In this document: in pieces, positions 1 through 7,863 of the stretch | Position numbering within the stretch: position 1 is the first letter of the stretch | Layout: every line of letters starts with the position of its first letter | Assembly (NCBI GenBank): GCA_934512135.1 | Contig: CAKSWT010000004.1 | Location: 154,737-218,736 of the forward strand | DNA: 64,000 bases | From: an uncultured Oscillospiraceae bacterium | GTDB lineage: Bacteria > Bacillota > Clostridia > Oscillospirales > Oscillospiraceae | Direction: 5' to 3' | Position numbers and translations under genes: made by a program | Notes under the pieces: model-generated | What the model saw: the letters and a program-made list of their open reading frames with translations, nothing else | Databases searched by the model: none | What the model was told of the DNA's origin: nothing

Positions 1-374
1 ACACCGGGGCCCTTATCGTCTGCGGTGCCCCGGCCATAAATTTTGCCGTCCACCACAATGGGATCAAAGGGCTCTGTAACCGTCCAGCCCTCCGCCACCG
101 GTACGCAGTCCATGTGGCTGAGAATGTCCAGGTGATGATCGTTCTCCGGCTTCAGGTCCACCGTCCCCACATAGTTGTCATAGTTGGTGGTGTGGAAGCC
201 ATAGCCCTCCGCCAGCTTCAGGGCTTCCTCCAATACCCGGGCCGGTCCTTCCCCGTAGGGCTTTCCCGGCTGGGCAGGGCCCTTATCGCTCTGGATCCGC
301 ACCAGCTTCTTCACATCCTCAATGAGCTCCTCCCGATGGTCCTCCACCCATTTTGTAATCTGTTCCTTATACAT
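1..374 (-). CDS. M20 family dipeptidase (PepV-like), N-terminal part
   Basis: This is the first ~124 residues of a zinc peptidase; the rest lies beyond the left edge. The M20/PepV family hydrolyses dipeptides in the cytoplasm. Visible family signatures are a first metal-site stretch HLDILSHMDCVP and, close to the edge, GRGTADDKGP, which supplies the bridging aspartate. The N-terminus begins MYKEQITKWVEDH, the usual helical start of PepV and Sapep proteins. The start codon overlaps the pepT stop in the string ATGTATAA, so the two peptidase genes are probably translationally coupled and form one peptide-utilisation operon read leftward. The exact substrate cannot be judged from this fragment. 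Confidence 0.85.
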   Translation of the reverse strand, partial: MYKEQITKWVEDHREELIEDVKKLVRIQSDKGPAQPGKPYGEGPARVLEEALKLAEGYGFHTTNYDNYVGTVDLKPENDHHLDILSHMDCVPVAEGWTVTEPFDPIVVDGKIYGRGTADDKGPG

Positions 375-1599
375 TGCCGTTTCCTCCTCCATAGGCATAA
401 ATAATCTCCAGCAGCACCTGAGGCATCACCTCAAGAGCCCGCACCGGGATAAACTCGTAGATTCCGTGGAACTGGTATCCGCCGGTGGACAGATTGGGGC
501 AGGGCAGTCCCATAAAGCTCAGTCTCGCGCCGTCGGTACCGCCCCGAATGGGCACCGATACCGCCTGGATACCCAGGGACTCGAAGGCCTCCCGGGCGGT
601 TTCGATCAGGTGCATATGGGGCTCGATTTTCTCCCGCATATTGTAATAGGTCTCCTGAAGGGACAGCTGGACCGTCCCCTCCCCGTATTTGGCATTCAGG
701 TACTCCGCAGCCCGGGTCATTATGTTTTCCTTCTCCCGGAGCTTGGTCAAATCATGGTCCCGGAGAATATACTCCATGGTGGTACCCGTGACCGTTCCCT
801 GGATCTCCATCAGGTGGATAAAGCCCTCGTAGCCCTCGGTGCACTCCGGAACCTGCTCCTTGGGAAGCATGCTCTGGAACTCCATAGCTATGGTGCAGGC
901 ATTTTTCATGGTGTTTTTTGCGCCGCCGGGATGCACCCCCACACCGGCCACCGTTACCCTTGCGGAGGCCGCATTGAAGTTCTCATACTCCAGCTCTCCA
1001 ATGGGACCGCCGTCCACAGTGTAGGCAAAATCACAGCCGAACCGCTTCACATCAAACAAGTCCGGGCCTGCGCCGATCTCCTCGTCGGTGGTAAAGCCCA
1101 CCTTTACCACTCCATGGGGCCGGTCGGCATGGAGCAGCAGCTCCGCCATCGTCATGATCTCCGCCACGCCGGCCTTGTCGTCTGCCCCCAGCAACGTGGT
1201 GCCGTCTGTGACGATCAGATCCTCTCCGATCACGTCTCCCAGGCAGGCAAAGCCGGTTTCCGGAGACATGGACACCTTGTCGCTAAGCCAGATGGTCCCG
1301 CCGTCATAGTTCTTCACCACCCGGGGCGTCACATGGGCGCCGGATGCCGATTCCGAGGTATCTACGTGGGCCAGGAACCCCAGGGTAGGCAGCTTCGCCG
1401 TGGTATTTGCCGGAATGGTACCAAAGGCCGCGCCGTCGTCCTCGGAAATATACACATCCTGCAGTCCCAGCGTTTTCATTTCCTCCGCCAGGCGCTCCGT
1501 CAGGACCCGCTGGCCTGGTGTGGAAGGCCGAACGTCGCTTTTCTCGCAGGACGTAGTGTCCACCGCGATGTATTCATAAAATCGCTCTAATGCAGTCAT
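367..1599 (-). CDS. pepT: Peptidase T (tripeptide aminopeptidase)
   Basis: PepT is a cytoplasmic di-zinc M20B aminopeptidase that removes the N-terminal residue from tripeptides. The 410-residue length is normal for the family. Metal and catalytic motifs are present: LAHVDTSE (H78, D80), LLGADDKAGVAE (D140) and TTDEEIGAGP (E173/E174). The ATG is preceded by AGGAGG with a 7-nt spacer. A good promoter lies just upstream, so this is the first gene of a two-gene peptidase operon with the PepV-like gene that overlaps its stop by 8 nt. Confidence 0.95.
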   Translation of the reverse strand: MTALERFYEYIAVDTTSCEKSDVRPSTPGQRVLTERLAEEMKTLGLQDVYISEDDGAAFGTIPANTTAKLPTLGFLAHVDTSESASGAHVTPRVVKNYDGGTIWLSDKVSMSPETGFACLGDVIGEDLIVTDGTTLLGADDKAGVAEIMTMAELLLHADRPHGVVKVGFTTDEEIGAGPDLFDVKRFGCDFAYTVDGGPIGELEYENFNAASARVTVAGVGVHPGGAKNTMKNACTIAMEFQSMLPKEQVPECTEGYEGFIHLMEIQGTVTGTTMEYILRDHDLTKLREKENIMTRAAEYLNAKYGEGTVQLSLQETYYNMREKIEPHMHLIETAREAFESLGIQAVSVPIRGGTDGARLSFMGLPCPNLSTGGYQFHGIYEFIPVRALEVMPQVLLEIIYAYGGGNGNV

Positions 1600-1619
1600 G
1601 ATTGCACCTCCTGCCTGTT

Positions 1620-1647
1620 ATTCTACCACAAGGGCGGTAGATGTCAA
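1620..1647 (-). promoter_or_regulatory. Sigma-A promoter of pepT operon
   Basis: Read on the minus strand: -35 TTGACA (1642-1647), 16-nt spacer, -10 TAGAAT (1620-1625). The spacer contains an inverted repeat TCTACC...GGTAGA between the two boxes, which could be a repressor site. Confidence 0.7.
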
Positions 1648-1681
1648 TCAGGCAAATAACATTCCCCGGCGCAGGTTTTCA

Positions 1682-1710
1682 TTGACCTTTTTCCGCTGCT
1701 GATGTATATT
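1682..1710 (+). promoter_or_regulatory. Sigma-A promoter of threonine aldolase gene
   Basis: -35 TTGACC (1682-1687), 17-nt spacer ending in TG, -10 TATATT (1705-1710). The predicted start of transcription lies about 30 nt before the ATG at 1747. Confidence 0.7.
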
Positions 1711-1746
1711 GATGATTGACAAAATAAACGAAGTGGATGTGTCCAT

Positions 1747-2760
1747 ATGTACTATTTGAAAAACGACTACTCCCAGGGCTGTCACCCCAAGCTGCTGGAG
1801 GCCCTGACCCAGACCAATCTGGAGGCCACCTCCGGCTATGGAATCGACCCCTATTGTGACCAGGCCGCCGCCCGGATTCGTGAGACATTTGCCTGTCCCC
1901 AGGCAGATGTTCATTTTCTGGTGGGCGGTACCCCGGCCAATCTCATTCTCATCGATCACGCCCTTCGGAGCTACGAGGCTGCTCTCACCGTCTCCACCGG
2001 CCATATTGCCGTCCACGAGGCCTCCTCAGTAGAGGCCACCGGCCACGAGGTCCTCACCTACCCCGCCCAGGACGGGAAGGTGACTCCGGCCATCATTGAG
2101 CAGGCTCTCATTGACAACCCCGACGAACACACCGCTACTCCGGGCCTGGTCTACATCTCCGACGCCACGGAGATCGGCACCATCTATACCAAGGCGGAGC
2201 TGGAGGCCCTCCATGCCTGCTGTCAGGCCCATGGGCTCTATCTCTATCTCGACGGCGCACGGCTGGGCACCGCCCTGACCAGCCCGGAAAACGACCTTCG
2301 TCCCCAGGACCTCCCCCGGCTCACCGACGCCTTTTACATCGGCGGCACCAAAAACGGAGCCATGTTTGGGGAGGCAATGGTCCTTGTCAACGATCAGCTG
2401 AAGCGGCACTTCCGCTCCAGCATGAAGCAGCACGGAGGTATTTTGGCCAAGGGCCGGCTGCTGGGCGTTCAGTTTTCCGCCCTGTTTGAGGACGGGCTCT
2501 GGTTCCAGCTGGCCACCCATGCCAATCAGCAGGCCAGAACCCTTCAGGACGGTTTGATTGCAAAGGGCGTTCCCCTGATGGTCCATTCCCCCACCAATCA
2601 GCTGTTTCCCATCTTCTCCAACCGGCAGATTCAGCAGCTCTCCGAGCACTTTGCCTTTGAGGTCTGGGGTCCCTGGGACGAAACCCACAGCGTCATTCGC
2701 CTGGTCACCTCCTGGGCCACCACACCTGAAACCGTCAGTGCCTTCCTTCAGGCCATCTGA
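1747..2760 (+). CDS. Low-specificity L-threonine aldolase family protein
   Basis: A PLP-dependent fold-type I enzyme expected to split L-threonine or L-allo-threonine into glycine and acetaldehyde in the cytosol. The 337-residue length fits the family. Recognisable pieces are the N-terminal LKNDYSQGCHPKLLEAL, the PLP-ring contact DGARLG (D169, R172) and the Schiff-base lysine in GGTKNGAMFGEA (K202). The ribosome site is modest (AAGTGGA, 9 nt before ATG). The gene is alone, with its own promoter and a terminator hairpin shared with the convergent queuosine operon. Stereospecificity cannot be read from sequence. Confidence 0.88.
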   Translation: MYYLKNDYSQGCHPKLLEALTQTNLEATSGYGIDPYCDQAAARIRETFACPQADVHFLVGGTPANLILIDHALRSYEAALTVSTGHIAVHEASSVEATGHEVLTYPAQDGKVTPAIIEQALIDNPDEHTATPGLVYISDATEIGTIYTKAELEALHACCQAHGLYLYLDGARLGTALTSPENDLRPQDLPRLTDAFYIGGTKNGAMFGEAMVLVNDQLKRHFRSSMKQHGGILAKGRLLGVQFSALFEDGLWFQLATHANQQARTLQDGLIAKGVPLMVHSPTNQLFPIFSNRQIQQLSEHFAFEVWGPWDETHSVIRLVTSWATTPETVSAFLQAI

Positions 2761-2794
2761 CCTACAGAGGTCAGCACTGTCAATAGACAAACTA

Positions 2795-2820
2795 TGCGCC
2801 GGACCAGTCGGTCCGGCGCA
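2795..2820. terminator. Bidirectional hairpin between convergent genes
   Basis: Perfect 11-bp stem TGCGCCGGACC / GGTCCGGCGCA with an AGTC loop, between the threonine aldolase stop (2760) and the thioesterase stop (2825). Downstream T-tracts are short on both strands. Confidence 0.7.
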
Positions 2821-2824
2821 TGCT

Positions 2825-3217
2825 TTACGCTATAACACTGCCGCTGGCGGTGACGCGGGCCACCAGGGCCCCGGTCTCATCGGTCACGGAGACCTCCCCG
2901 TACACCTGCCGTCGTCCCTCTCGCAGCAGCTCTGCCCGGGCCGTCAACGTATTCCCACGGGCGGAACAGAGAAAGGTGATCTGGCTGGTACCAGACACTG
3001 TGGGCCGCCGCTGAAAATTTGCCGCCACAGCAAAGGCAAAGTCCGCCAGCATAAACACCACGCCGCCCATGGTATTCCCCATGGCATTTCGGTGGTGCTC
3101 TGTCAGAGCCAGGGTACAGACGGCGTAATTCGCCCCAATTTCGTCAATTACAGCCCCATTTTCCGTGGCAAACCGGTCCTTTTGGAAAAAGGCTCGGGCC
3201 TCCTCCAGCTTTGTCAT
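2825..3217 (-). CDS. PaaI/YbgC-type hotdog thioesterase
   Basis: A 130-residue single hotdog-domain protein, probably an acyl-CoA thioesterase. The family signature HHRNAMGNTMGGVVFMLADFA holds the HGG-like helix region; here the catalytic motif reads N-x-x-GG followed by an acidic residue (D) in the helix. The start at 3217 is chosen because its ATG overlaps the mutY TGA (ATGA) and because the longer reading adds 47 residues that lie wholly inside mutY. It is the last gene of the preQ1-controlled queuosine operon. No link to queuosine is known to me; the acyl substrate is unknown. Confidence 0.82.
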   Translation of the reverse strand: MTKLEEARAFFQKDRFATENGAVIDEIGANYAVCTLALTEHHRNAMGNTMGGVVFMLADFAFAVAANFQRRPTVSGTSQITFLCSARGNTLTARAELLREGRRQVYGEVSVTDETGALVARVTASGSVIA

Positions 3218-4263
3218 CCATGATCCTCCCAAATATCCCCCAGGAACTGCCGGAAGGCCGTGGGCAGCGGGATCTCCCGGCCCACCGTCTCCCGGTCCGC
3301 CCAGAGGAACTCCCGGTTTTCCCGGTCGCAGAAAATTCGCACGCCTGTCATATTCCACTGAATGTGGGTGAACACATGGGTGCGGCTGACCAGCTTCTCC
3401 AGCCGTCTCGGATGTAGGCCCCAGGCCTCCGCCTGACGGATCGCCTCCTGGGCCGACAGCACCCCGTCCACATGGGGAAATTCATACAGCCCCGCCAGCA
3501 GCCCCCGGGCGGGACGCTGCCGCAGTGCCGTCCGGTCTCCGCAGGTCAGCAGGAACACCGTCATATTCTGCTGCTTTCTGGGGCGCTTCTCCCCCCGCAC
3601 CGGCAGCTCCTCTATGGTGCCCCGCTGCCGAGCCAGGCACAGATCCCCCATGGGGCAGCTCTCACACTTGGGTGCTCCGTTGGGCAGGCACACGGTGGCT
3701 CCCAGCTCCATCAGTGCCTGGGTAAAGGCCCCCGCCTCCTCCGGGTATATCTCCCTGAGGTCCTGGGAGATCCGGCGTTTGACCTTTCCGTCATCGGTGC
3801 AGCTGTGGTCATCCAGCACCCGGCTTACCACCCGCAGCACATTACCATCCACCGCCGGCGTCTTTTCGTCAAAGCAGATAGAGGAGATGGCCCCGGCCGT
3901 ATATTCTCCGATTCCGGGCAGCGCCCGAATGGCCGAATGGTCCCTGGGAAACACCCCTCCGTGCTCCCTCTGGATCACCTTGGCCGCCTTTTGAAGATTC
4001 CGCACACGGCTGTAGTATCCCAGCCCCTCCCAGAGCTTCAGCAGCTGGGTCTCCTCTGCCTGGGCCAGATCGGCAATGGTAGGCAGCTGCTCCAGGAACC
4101 GCCGGTAATACCCCTTTACCGCCTCCACCCGGGTCTGCTGGAGCATAATCTCCGACAGCCAGACGTGGTATGGCGCCCGATCCCTTCGCCAGGGAAGGTC
4201 CCGGCGGCACCGGGCAAACCAGGGGAGCAGCCGCTCCGGCATCCGGCACAGCAGGTCCTCCAT
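3214..4263 (-). CDS. mutY: A/G-specific adenine DNA glycosylase
   Basis: MutY removes adenine mispaired with 8-oxoguanine. The 349-residue protein has all the expected parts: catalytic SEIMLQQTRV (E38), helix-hairpin-helix LPGIGEYTAGAI, catalytic TPAVDGNVLRV (D139), a C-terminal iron-sulfur Cys set around CLPNGAPKCESCPMGDLC, and a NUDIX-like 8-oxoG recognition domain from about residue 225 on. The start at 4263 (MEDLLCR) is preferred because its ATG forms TGATG with the queF stop; a longer reading only adds low-complexity residues inside queF. It sits downstream of the queuosine genes in the same transcript, so its expression is probably affected by the preQ1 riboswitch. Confidence 0.93.
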   Translation of the reverse strand: MEDLLCRMPERLLPWFARCRRDLPWRRDRAPYHVWLSEIMLQQTRVEAVKGYYRRFLEQLPTIADLAQAEETQLLKLWEGLGYYSRVRNLQKAAKVIQREHGGVFPRDHSAIRALPGIGEYTAGAISSICFDEKTPAVDGNVLRVVSRVLDDHSCTDDGKVKRRISQDLREIYPEEAGAFTQALMELGATVCLPNGAPKCESCPMGDLCLARQRGTIEELPVRGEKRPRKQQNMTVFLLTCGDRTALRQRPARGLLAGLYEFPHVDGVLSAQEAIRQAEAWGLHPRRLEKLVSRTHVFTHIQWNMTGVRIFCDRENREFLWADRETVGREIPLPTAFRQFLGDIWEDHG

Positions 4264-4763
4264 CAGCGGTTGTCCACCTTTTCCGGATAAAGGTCGTGGT
4301 TCTGAAGCCGGTTCCAGGCCACCTCTTCCCAACGGGTGCCGGGCCGGCCATAGTTGCAGTAGGGATCAATGGAAATGCCGCCCCGGGGGGTAAATTTCCC
4401 CCACACCTCAATGTACTTGGGCTCCATCAGCCGGATCAGGTCCTCCATGATGATATTTACACAGTCCTCGTGGAAATCCCCGTGATTTCGGAAGGAGAAC
4501 AGGTAGAGCTTCAGGCTCTTGCTCTCCACCATGCGCACATCGGGCACGTAGCTGATGTAGATGGTGGCAAAATCAGGCTGGCCGGTCATGGGACACAGGG
4601 AGGTAAACTCCGGGCAGTTGAATTTCACAAAGTAGTCGTGGTCCTGATGCTTGTTAATAAAGGTCTCCAGCATCTCCGGGGCGTAGTCCGTGGGGTATTG
4701 TACCCCTCTGGCTCCCAGCTCGGTGATGCCTCCCAGCTCTTCCTTGGTTCTTCCCGACGCCAT
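4263..4763 (-). CDS. queF: NADPH-dependent preQ0 reductase
   Basis: QueF reduces the nitrile of 7-cyano-7-deazaguanine (preQ0) to the amine preQ1, the last free-base step before insertion into tRNA. The 166-residue length marks the unimodular type. C57 in FTSLCPMTGQPD forms the covalent thioimide; D64 is the general acid; the QueF motif ESKSLKLYLFSFRNHGDFHE binds NADPH. Its ATG overlaps the queC stop by one base (TAATG) and its stop overlaps the mutY ATG. Confidence 0.96.
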   Translation of the reverse strand: MASGRTKEELGGITELGARGVQYPTDYAPEMLETFINKHQDHDYFVKFNCPEFTSLCPMTGQPDFATIYISYVPDVRMVESKSLKLYLFSFRNHGDFHEDCVNIIMEDLIRLMEPKYIEVWGKFTPRGGISIDPYCNYGRPGTRWEEVAWNRLQNHDLYPEKVDNR

Positions 4764-5455
4764 TATATTTCCTCCTTCAGCAGTGGGTCCGTGACCCCGT
4801 TTTCCTCAAAGGCAGCCTTCCGATCAATGCAGGTGCCGCAGCGCCCGCAGGGCTTGTCCCCTCCCTCATAGCAGCTCCAGGTGAGCTGGTAGGGAACGCC
4901 CAACTCCAGCCCCGTCTTGACCACCTGGGCCTTATTGACGCTGACAAAGGGAGCCTCCAGCCGGAGCTGGCCGCCGGTTCCCTCTACAATGGCCCGGTTC
5001 ATGGCCGTTACAAAGTCCAGAGAGCAGTCCGGATAGGCCGCCCCCGCCGCATCGTCTGCGTGGGCCCCGTACATGATTTTTTCGCAGCCATGGCTCAGGG
5101 CGATACTGGCCGCCGAGGAGAGAAACAGTCCGTTGCGGAAGGGCACATAGGTAGAAACCGGATGCGCCCCGCCGGTCTCCCGAATCTGCTGGGCGTAGCT
5201 TTCCTGGGGAATCTCCTCTGTAGACTGCTTCAGCAGGCTACAATTGCTGCCTGCGAAGATGGTGCTGAGATCCAGCTCCATCCGGGCCACCCCATAGTAT
5301 TCCGCCACAGCCTTGGCTGCCCGGATCTCCTTGTCGTGCTTCTGCCCATAGTAAATGGACAGGGCCAGCACATTTTCCGCCCCGGCCTCCTTCACCGCCA
5401 GTCCCAGGCAGGTGGTGGAATCCACGCCTCCGCTGGACAACACTAGAATCTTCAT
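4763..5455 (-). CDS. queC: 7-cyano-7-deazaguanine synthase
   Basis: QueC makes preQ0 from 7-carboxy-7-deazaguanine and ammonium in two ATP-dependent steps. The 230-residue protein carries the PP-loop SGGVDSTT (residues 8-15) and a C-terminal zinc site, CYEGGDKPCGRCGTCIDR. Its start overlaps the folE stop by 4 nt (ATGA). All steps from GTP to preQ1 are encoded together here (FolE, QueD, QueE, QueC, QueF). Confidence 0.96.
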   Translation of the reverse strand: MKILVLSSGGVDSTTCLGLAVKEAGAENVLALSIYYGQKHDKEIRAAKAVAEYYGVARMELDLSTIFAGSNCSLLKQSTEEIPQESYAQQIRETGGAHPVSTYVPFRNGLFLSSAASIALSHGCEKIMYGAHADDAAGAAYPDCSLDFVTAMNRAIVEGTGGQLRLEAPFVSVNKAQVVKTGLELGVPYQLTWSCYEGGDKPCGRCGTCIDRKAAFEENGVTDPLLKEEI

Positions 5456-6024
5456 TTCAGCAGCGCCTCCATTCGCATTTGCAGCGCCGGCTCCCGCTGG
5501 AACCGGCCCCGATAGGTCTCCGTAATGGTTCTGGTCCCGGGCTTCTGGATACCCCGGGCGGTCATACAGCTGTGGCAGCCGGAGATCACCACCGCCACAT
5601 CCTCTGTTCCTGTGACCATGGTAAGGATCTCCGCAATGTCCCGCCCCAGGCGCTCCTGAAGCTGGAGCCGCCGGGCGGCCATGTCCGCAATCCGGGCGAT
5701 TTTGCTCAGACCAATGACCTTTCCCTTGGGAAAATACCCCACGCTGACCTTCATGTCATACATCAGCGCCAGGTGATGCTCACAGTAGGAGAACACGTCA
5801 ATATCCCGGACCACCACCAGATCGCCGGACTCCCCCGCCTCCTCAAAGGTCTTATCAAATATCCGGGCGATTTCCTCGTTGGTGTAGTTCATCCCCAAAA
5901 AGACCTCTTCATACATCTTTGCCACCCGCTGGGGCGTCTCCCGCAGGCCCTCTCGGTCCGGGTCATCTCCCAGGGCCTCCAGAATGCCGCGGATATGCGT
6001 CTCTATGGCTTTTGTATCGATCAT
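5452..6024 (-). CDS. folE: GTP cyclohydrolase I
   Basis: FolE converts GTP to 7,8-dihydroneopterin triphosphate, the first step for both folate and queuosine. The 190-residue protein has the zinc and active-site motifs FSYCEHHLAL and SGCHSCMTARG, and the GTP-binding stretch GLSKIAR. Placement between queE and queC indicates that this copy serves 7-deazaguanine synthesis, although it could also feed folate. The start is 3 nt from the queE stop. Confidence 0.96.
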   Translation of the reverse strand: MIDTKAIETHIRGILEALGDDPDREGLRETPQRVAKMYEEVFLGMNYTNEEIARIFDKTFEEAGESGDLVVVRDIDVFSYCEHHLALMYDMKVSVGYFPKGKVIGLSKIARIADMAARRLQLQERLGRDIAEILTMVTGTEDVAVVISGCHSCMTARGIQKPGTRTITETYRGRFQREPALQMRMEALLK

Positions 6025-6027
6025 GAC

Positions 6028-6696
6028 TCACACCCCCCGCTCTGCCGGGTCCCAGATGAATTTATGCATCTGAAGCTGCAGCGTCACACCGGTCAGCCGG
6101 TGTTCCTTCATGAATTCTACCATGTCCGCAGGCTGGATGCTGTCAAATACCGGGCTGAGATACACATGGGTCCGTCCCACCAGACGGTACTCCTCCATAA
6201 TCTCCACCGCCCGGAGCAGGTCCTCCCGGCTGCCGCAGACAAACTTCACCGTGTCTCTGGCGTCCAGGTATTGAAAGTTCTCCCGGCACATAAACCGTTC
6301 CATCCCGCTCCCCGGCAGCTTGTAGTCCATGGTAAAGGACGGCCGGTTGGGAATGTCCAAAAAGGGAGCCAGCGGAATGCTTCCGTTGGTCTCGATCTCC
6401 ACATAAAGCTGGGGATCCCGGCTAAGCAGTGCCAGCAGCTCCTTGACGTTTTGCTGAAGCAGCGGCTCCCCGCCGGTGACGGTTACATTTTCCGCGCCGC
6501 TCTCCTTTACCGCCACATAGAGCTCCTCCTGGGTCATCGGCGTACAGGGGGCCTCCGGGCCGCTGGCCCACTTGGTGTCGCAGTATCCGCAGGAGAGGTT
6601 GCACCCGGTAAACCGGATAAAAAAGGCCAGCTGACCGGCCCGGGTTCCCTCTCCGTTGATGCTCAGAAAGGTCTCCGCCACATTATAACTGGACAA
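6028..6696 (-). CDS. queE: 7-carboxy-7-deazaguanine synthase (radical SAM)
   Basis: QueE rearranges 6-carboxytetrahydropterin to 7-carboxy-7-deazaguanine. The cluster motif is CNLSCGYC (CX3CX2C), followed by DTKWA; the SAM-contacting TVTGGEPLLQ is clear. I place the start at a TTG (6696), giving SSYNVAETFLSINGEG at the N-terminus as in the family; AGAGGAGG lies about 10 nt before it. An in-frame ATG at 6750 would add 18 basic residues inside queD and is less likely. The 222-residue length agrees with the family. The first 14 nt overlap queD. Confidence 0.92.
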   Translation of the reverse strand: MSSYNVAETFLSINGEGTRAGQLAFFIRFTGCNLSCGYCDTKWASGPEAPCTPMTQEELYVAVKESGAENVTVTGGEPLLQQNVKELLALLSRDPQLYVEIETNGSIPLAPFLDIPNRPSFTMDYKLPGSGMERFMCRENFQYLDARDTVKFVCGSREDLLRAVEIMEEYRLVGRTHVYLSPVFDSIQPADMVEFMKEHRLTGVTLQLQMHKFIWDPAERGV

Positions 6697-7132
6697 GGGC
6701 TGCCGCCTCCTCTTCTCCTGTGTAGCAGGCACAGTTGGTAGGGGTCTCATAGACCTGGACCTGGGCCACCGGGAATCCCTGTGCCCGGAGCCTGTCGTAG
6801 AAAAACCGGGCCATATTCTCCGCCGTGGTCCGAAAGGGCAGCGTCACCATGCGAAACGCCTCTGCCGTCAGGGCCTGGACCGTTTCCTCCCGCAGGGTTC
6901 CCCGCTCCACCAGCAGCGCATGGTCAAATTCATCGGTCATGGCGCTTAGCGCTGCCTTCAGCTCCCCAAAATCCAGCAGCATACCTTTGGTTGGTCCCTG
7001 CGCCTGGAGTCTTTGGTCCTTCAGCTGGGCCACCACCCGCCAGCGGTGTCCATGGAGATTGCTGCATTTCCCCTGGTAACCCTTGAGAAAATGGGCCGCG
7101 TCAAAGCTGGCCTCCGCCTGTAAATAATACAT
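6683..7132 (-). CDS. queD: 6-carboxy-5,6,7,8-tetrahydropterin synthase
   Basis: QueD turns dihydroneopterin triphosphate into 6-carboxytetrahydropterin. The 149-residue protein has the zinc histidines H14, H27 and H29 in FDAAHFLKGY and NLHGHRW, with the catalytic Cys23 between them, and a late ETPTNCACY stretch. The start at 7132 follows GGGAGG with 6 nt spacing; longer in-frame readings run back through the riboswitch and are rejected. It is the first gene of the operon, directly behind the preQ1 aptamer and its terminator. Confidence 0.95.
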   Translation of the reverse strand: MYYLQAEASFDAAHFLKGYQGKCSNLHGHRWRVVAQLKDQRLQAQGPTKGMLLDFGELKAALSAMTDEFDHALLVERGTLREETVQALTAEAFRMVTLPFRTTAENMARFFYDRLRAQGFPVAQVQVYETPTNCACYTGEEEAAALVQL

Positions 7133-7162
7133 AATAAACCTCCCAGCGGCCCCAAAGACAGC

Positions 7163-7185
7163 AAAAAAGGGCGCAAAGCGCCCCC
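7163..7185 (-). terminator. Attenuator terminator of queuosine operon
   Basis: On the minus strand, GGGCGC-TTT-GCGCCC is followed by six T. It lies between the preQ1 aptamer and queD. The preceding CGTTCTGCGGAACG hairpin probably takes part in the switch. Confidence 0.85.
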
Positions 7186-7206
7186 TAACGTTCCGCAGAA
7201 CGTCAA

Positions 7207-7245
7207 CCTGGTTTTGTTTTCTGACAGGAGGGCCGCGAACTGTCA
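7207..7245 (-). promoter_or_regulatory. preQ1-I riboswitch aptamer
   Basis: On the minus strand the sequence gives stem TGACAG/CTGTCA, a loop TTCGCGGCCCTC and the A-rich tail GAAAACAAAACCAGG. This is the layout of the preQ1-I class; the tail closely resembles that of the Thermoanaerobacter tengcongensis aptamer (AACAAAACAAGG, from memory). It precedes an intrinsic terminator and queD, as expected for an OFF switch that ends transcription when preQ1 is plentiful. Recognised by eye; a covariance-model search would settle it. Confidence 0.85.
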
Positions 7246-7251
7246 CACAAA

Positions 7252-7281
7252 TTGAGGACGTACCACCTGGTACGTCCTCAA
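7252..7281 (-). repeat. 30-bp perfect palindrome at queuosine operon start site
   Basis: The two halves TTGAGGACGTACCA and TGGTACGTCCTCAA are exact inverted complements separated by two bases. The predicted transcription start (about 7276) falls inside it, so it is either an operator covering +1 or a stable hairpin at the very 5' end of the transcript. Confidence 0.8.
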
Positions 7282-7282
7282 G

Positions 7283-7310
7283 ATTATAGCACATTTTTGA
7301 GAAAATGCAA
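7283..7310 (-). promoter_or_regulatory. Sigma-A promoter of queuosine operon
   Basis: On the minus strand: -35 TTGCAT (7305-7310), 16-nt spacer ending TGC, extended -10 TATAAT (7283-7288). It begins only five bases after the marR stop codon. Confidence 0.88.
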
Positions 7311-7314
7311 GCCT

Positions 7315-7767
7315 TCAGTTGGTGCCAAGTTCCTCTGCGTAGCACTCCGCCAGGCGTCTCGCATCGGCCATAAACCGTGCAAGCTCCTCCCGGCCCATTT
7401 TATCCATGACCCGCTGATTGACCGCCACATTCCGCCCCGTCTCCTCCTCCAGAAGCGCCTGCCCTGAGGCCGTCAGGGAGACAAAGGTATTGCGTCGGCT
7501 GCCCGGGTCCACAGTCCGCAGAATCCAGCCATGCTCCTCCAGGGTCCGGAGCAGTTTGGAAGCCATGGACACGGAGATCATCAGCTCTGCCGCCAACTCC
7601 GAGACGTAGATTCCCGGCTTGTCCGGCTCCCGTCGCATTTGGGCAGCAATGGCAGACATGGCCACAAACTCTCCTTGGGTCATCTCCCGCAGCTCCGCAC
7701 CCCAGCGAATCCGCCGAAACTGCTGCAGCAGCTGAAAAAATCCCGATTGAACAAACTCCTGGCTCAT
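7315..7767 (-). CDS. MarR family transcriptional regulator
   Basis: A 150-residue winged-helix protein. The recognition helix region is VSELAAELMISVSMASKLLRTLEEHGWI and the wing is DPGSRRNTFVSLTASG. The start at 7767 is chosen because AAAGGGG lies 8 nt before it and because the promoter -10 box overlaps an earlier in-frame ATG, so that ATG cannot be transcribed. It stands alone between the queuosine promoter and the TlpA-like lipoprotein gene. Target genes and ligand are unknown; the 30-bp palindrome next to its 3' end is one candidate site. Confidence 0.85.
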   Translation of the reverse strand: MSQEFVQSGFFQLLQQFRRIRWGAELREMTQGEFVAMSAIAAQMRREPDKPGIYVSELAAELMISVSMASKLLRTLEEHGWILRTVDPGSRRNTFVSLTASGQALLEEETGRNVAVNQRVMDKMGREELARFMADARRLAECYAEELGTN

Positions 7768-7789
7768 GCCGTCATCCCCTTTCCGGGCC

Positions 7790-7818
7790 ATTTTACAACA
7801 GAGAGTTTCCGTTGTCAA
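7790..7818 (-). promoter_or_regulatory. Sigma-A promoter of marR gene
   Basis: On the minus strand: consensus -35 TTGACA (7813-7818), 17-nt spacer, -10 TAAAAT (7790-7795). The predicted leader is only about 12-15 nt, which fixes the marR start at 7767. Confidence 0.85.
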
Positions 7819-7863
7819 CGGTTTCCTCCGGCAAGGGTTTCTCCTGTGTCAGGCTCCTGGGAA

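Noticed and set aside
7133..7345. Upstream extension of queD (71 residues)
   Set aside because: Would read through the promoter, preQ1 aptamer and terminator.
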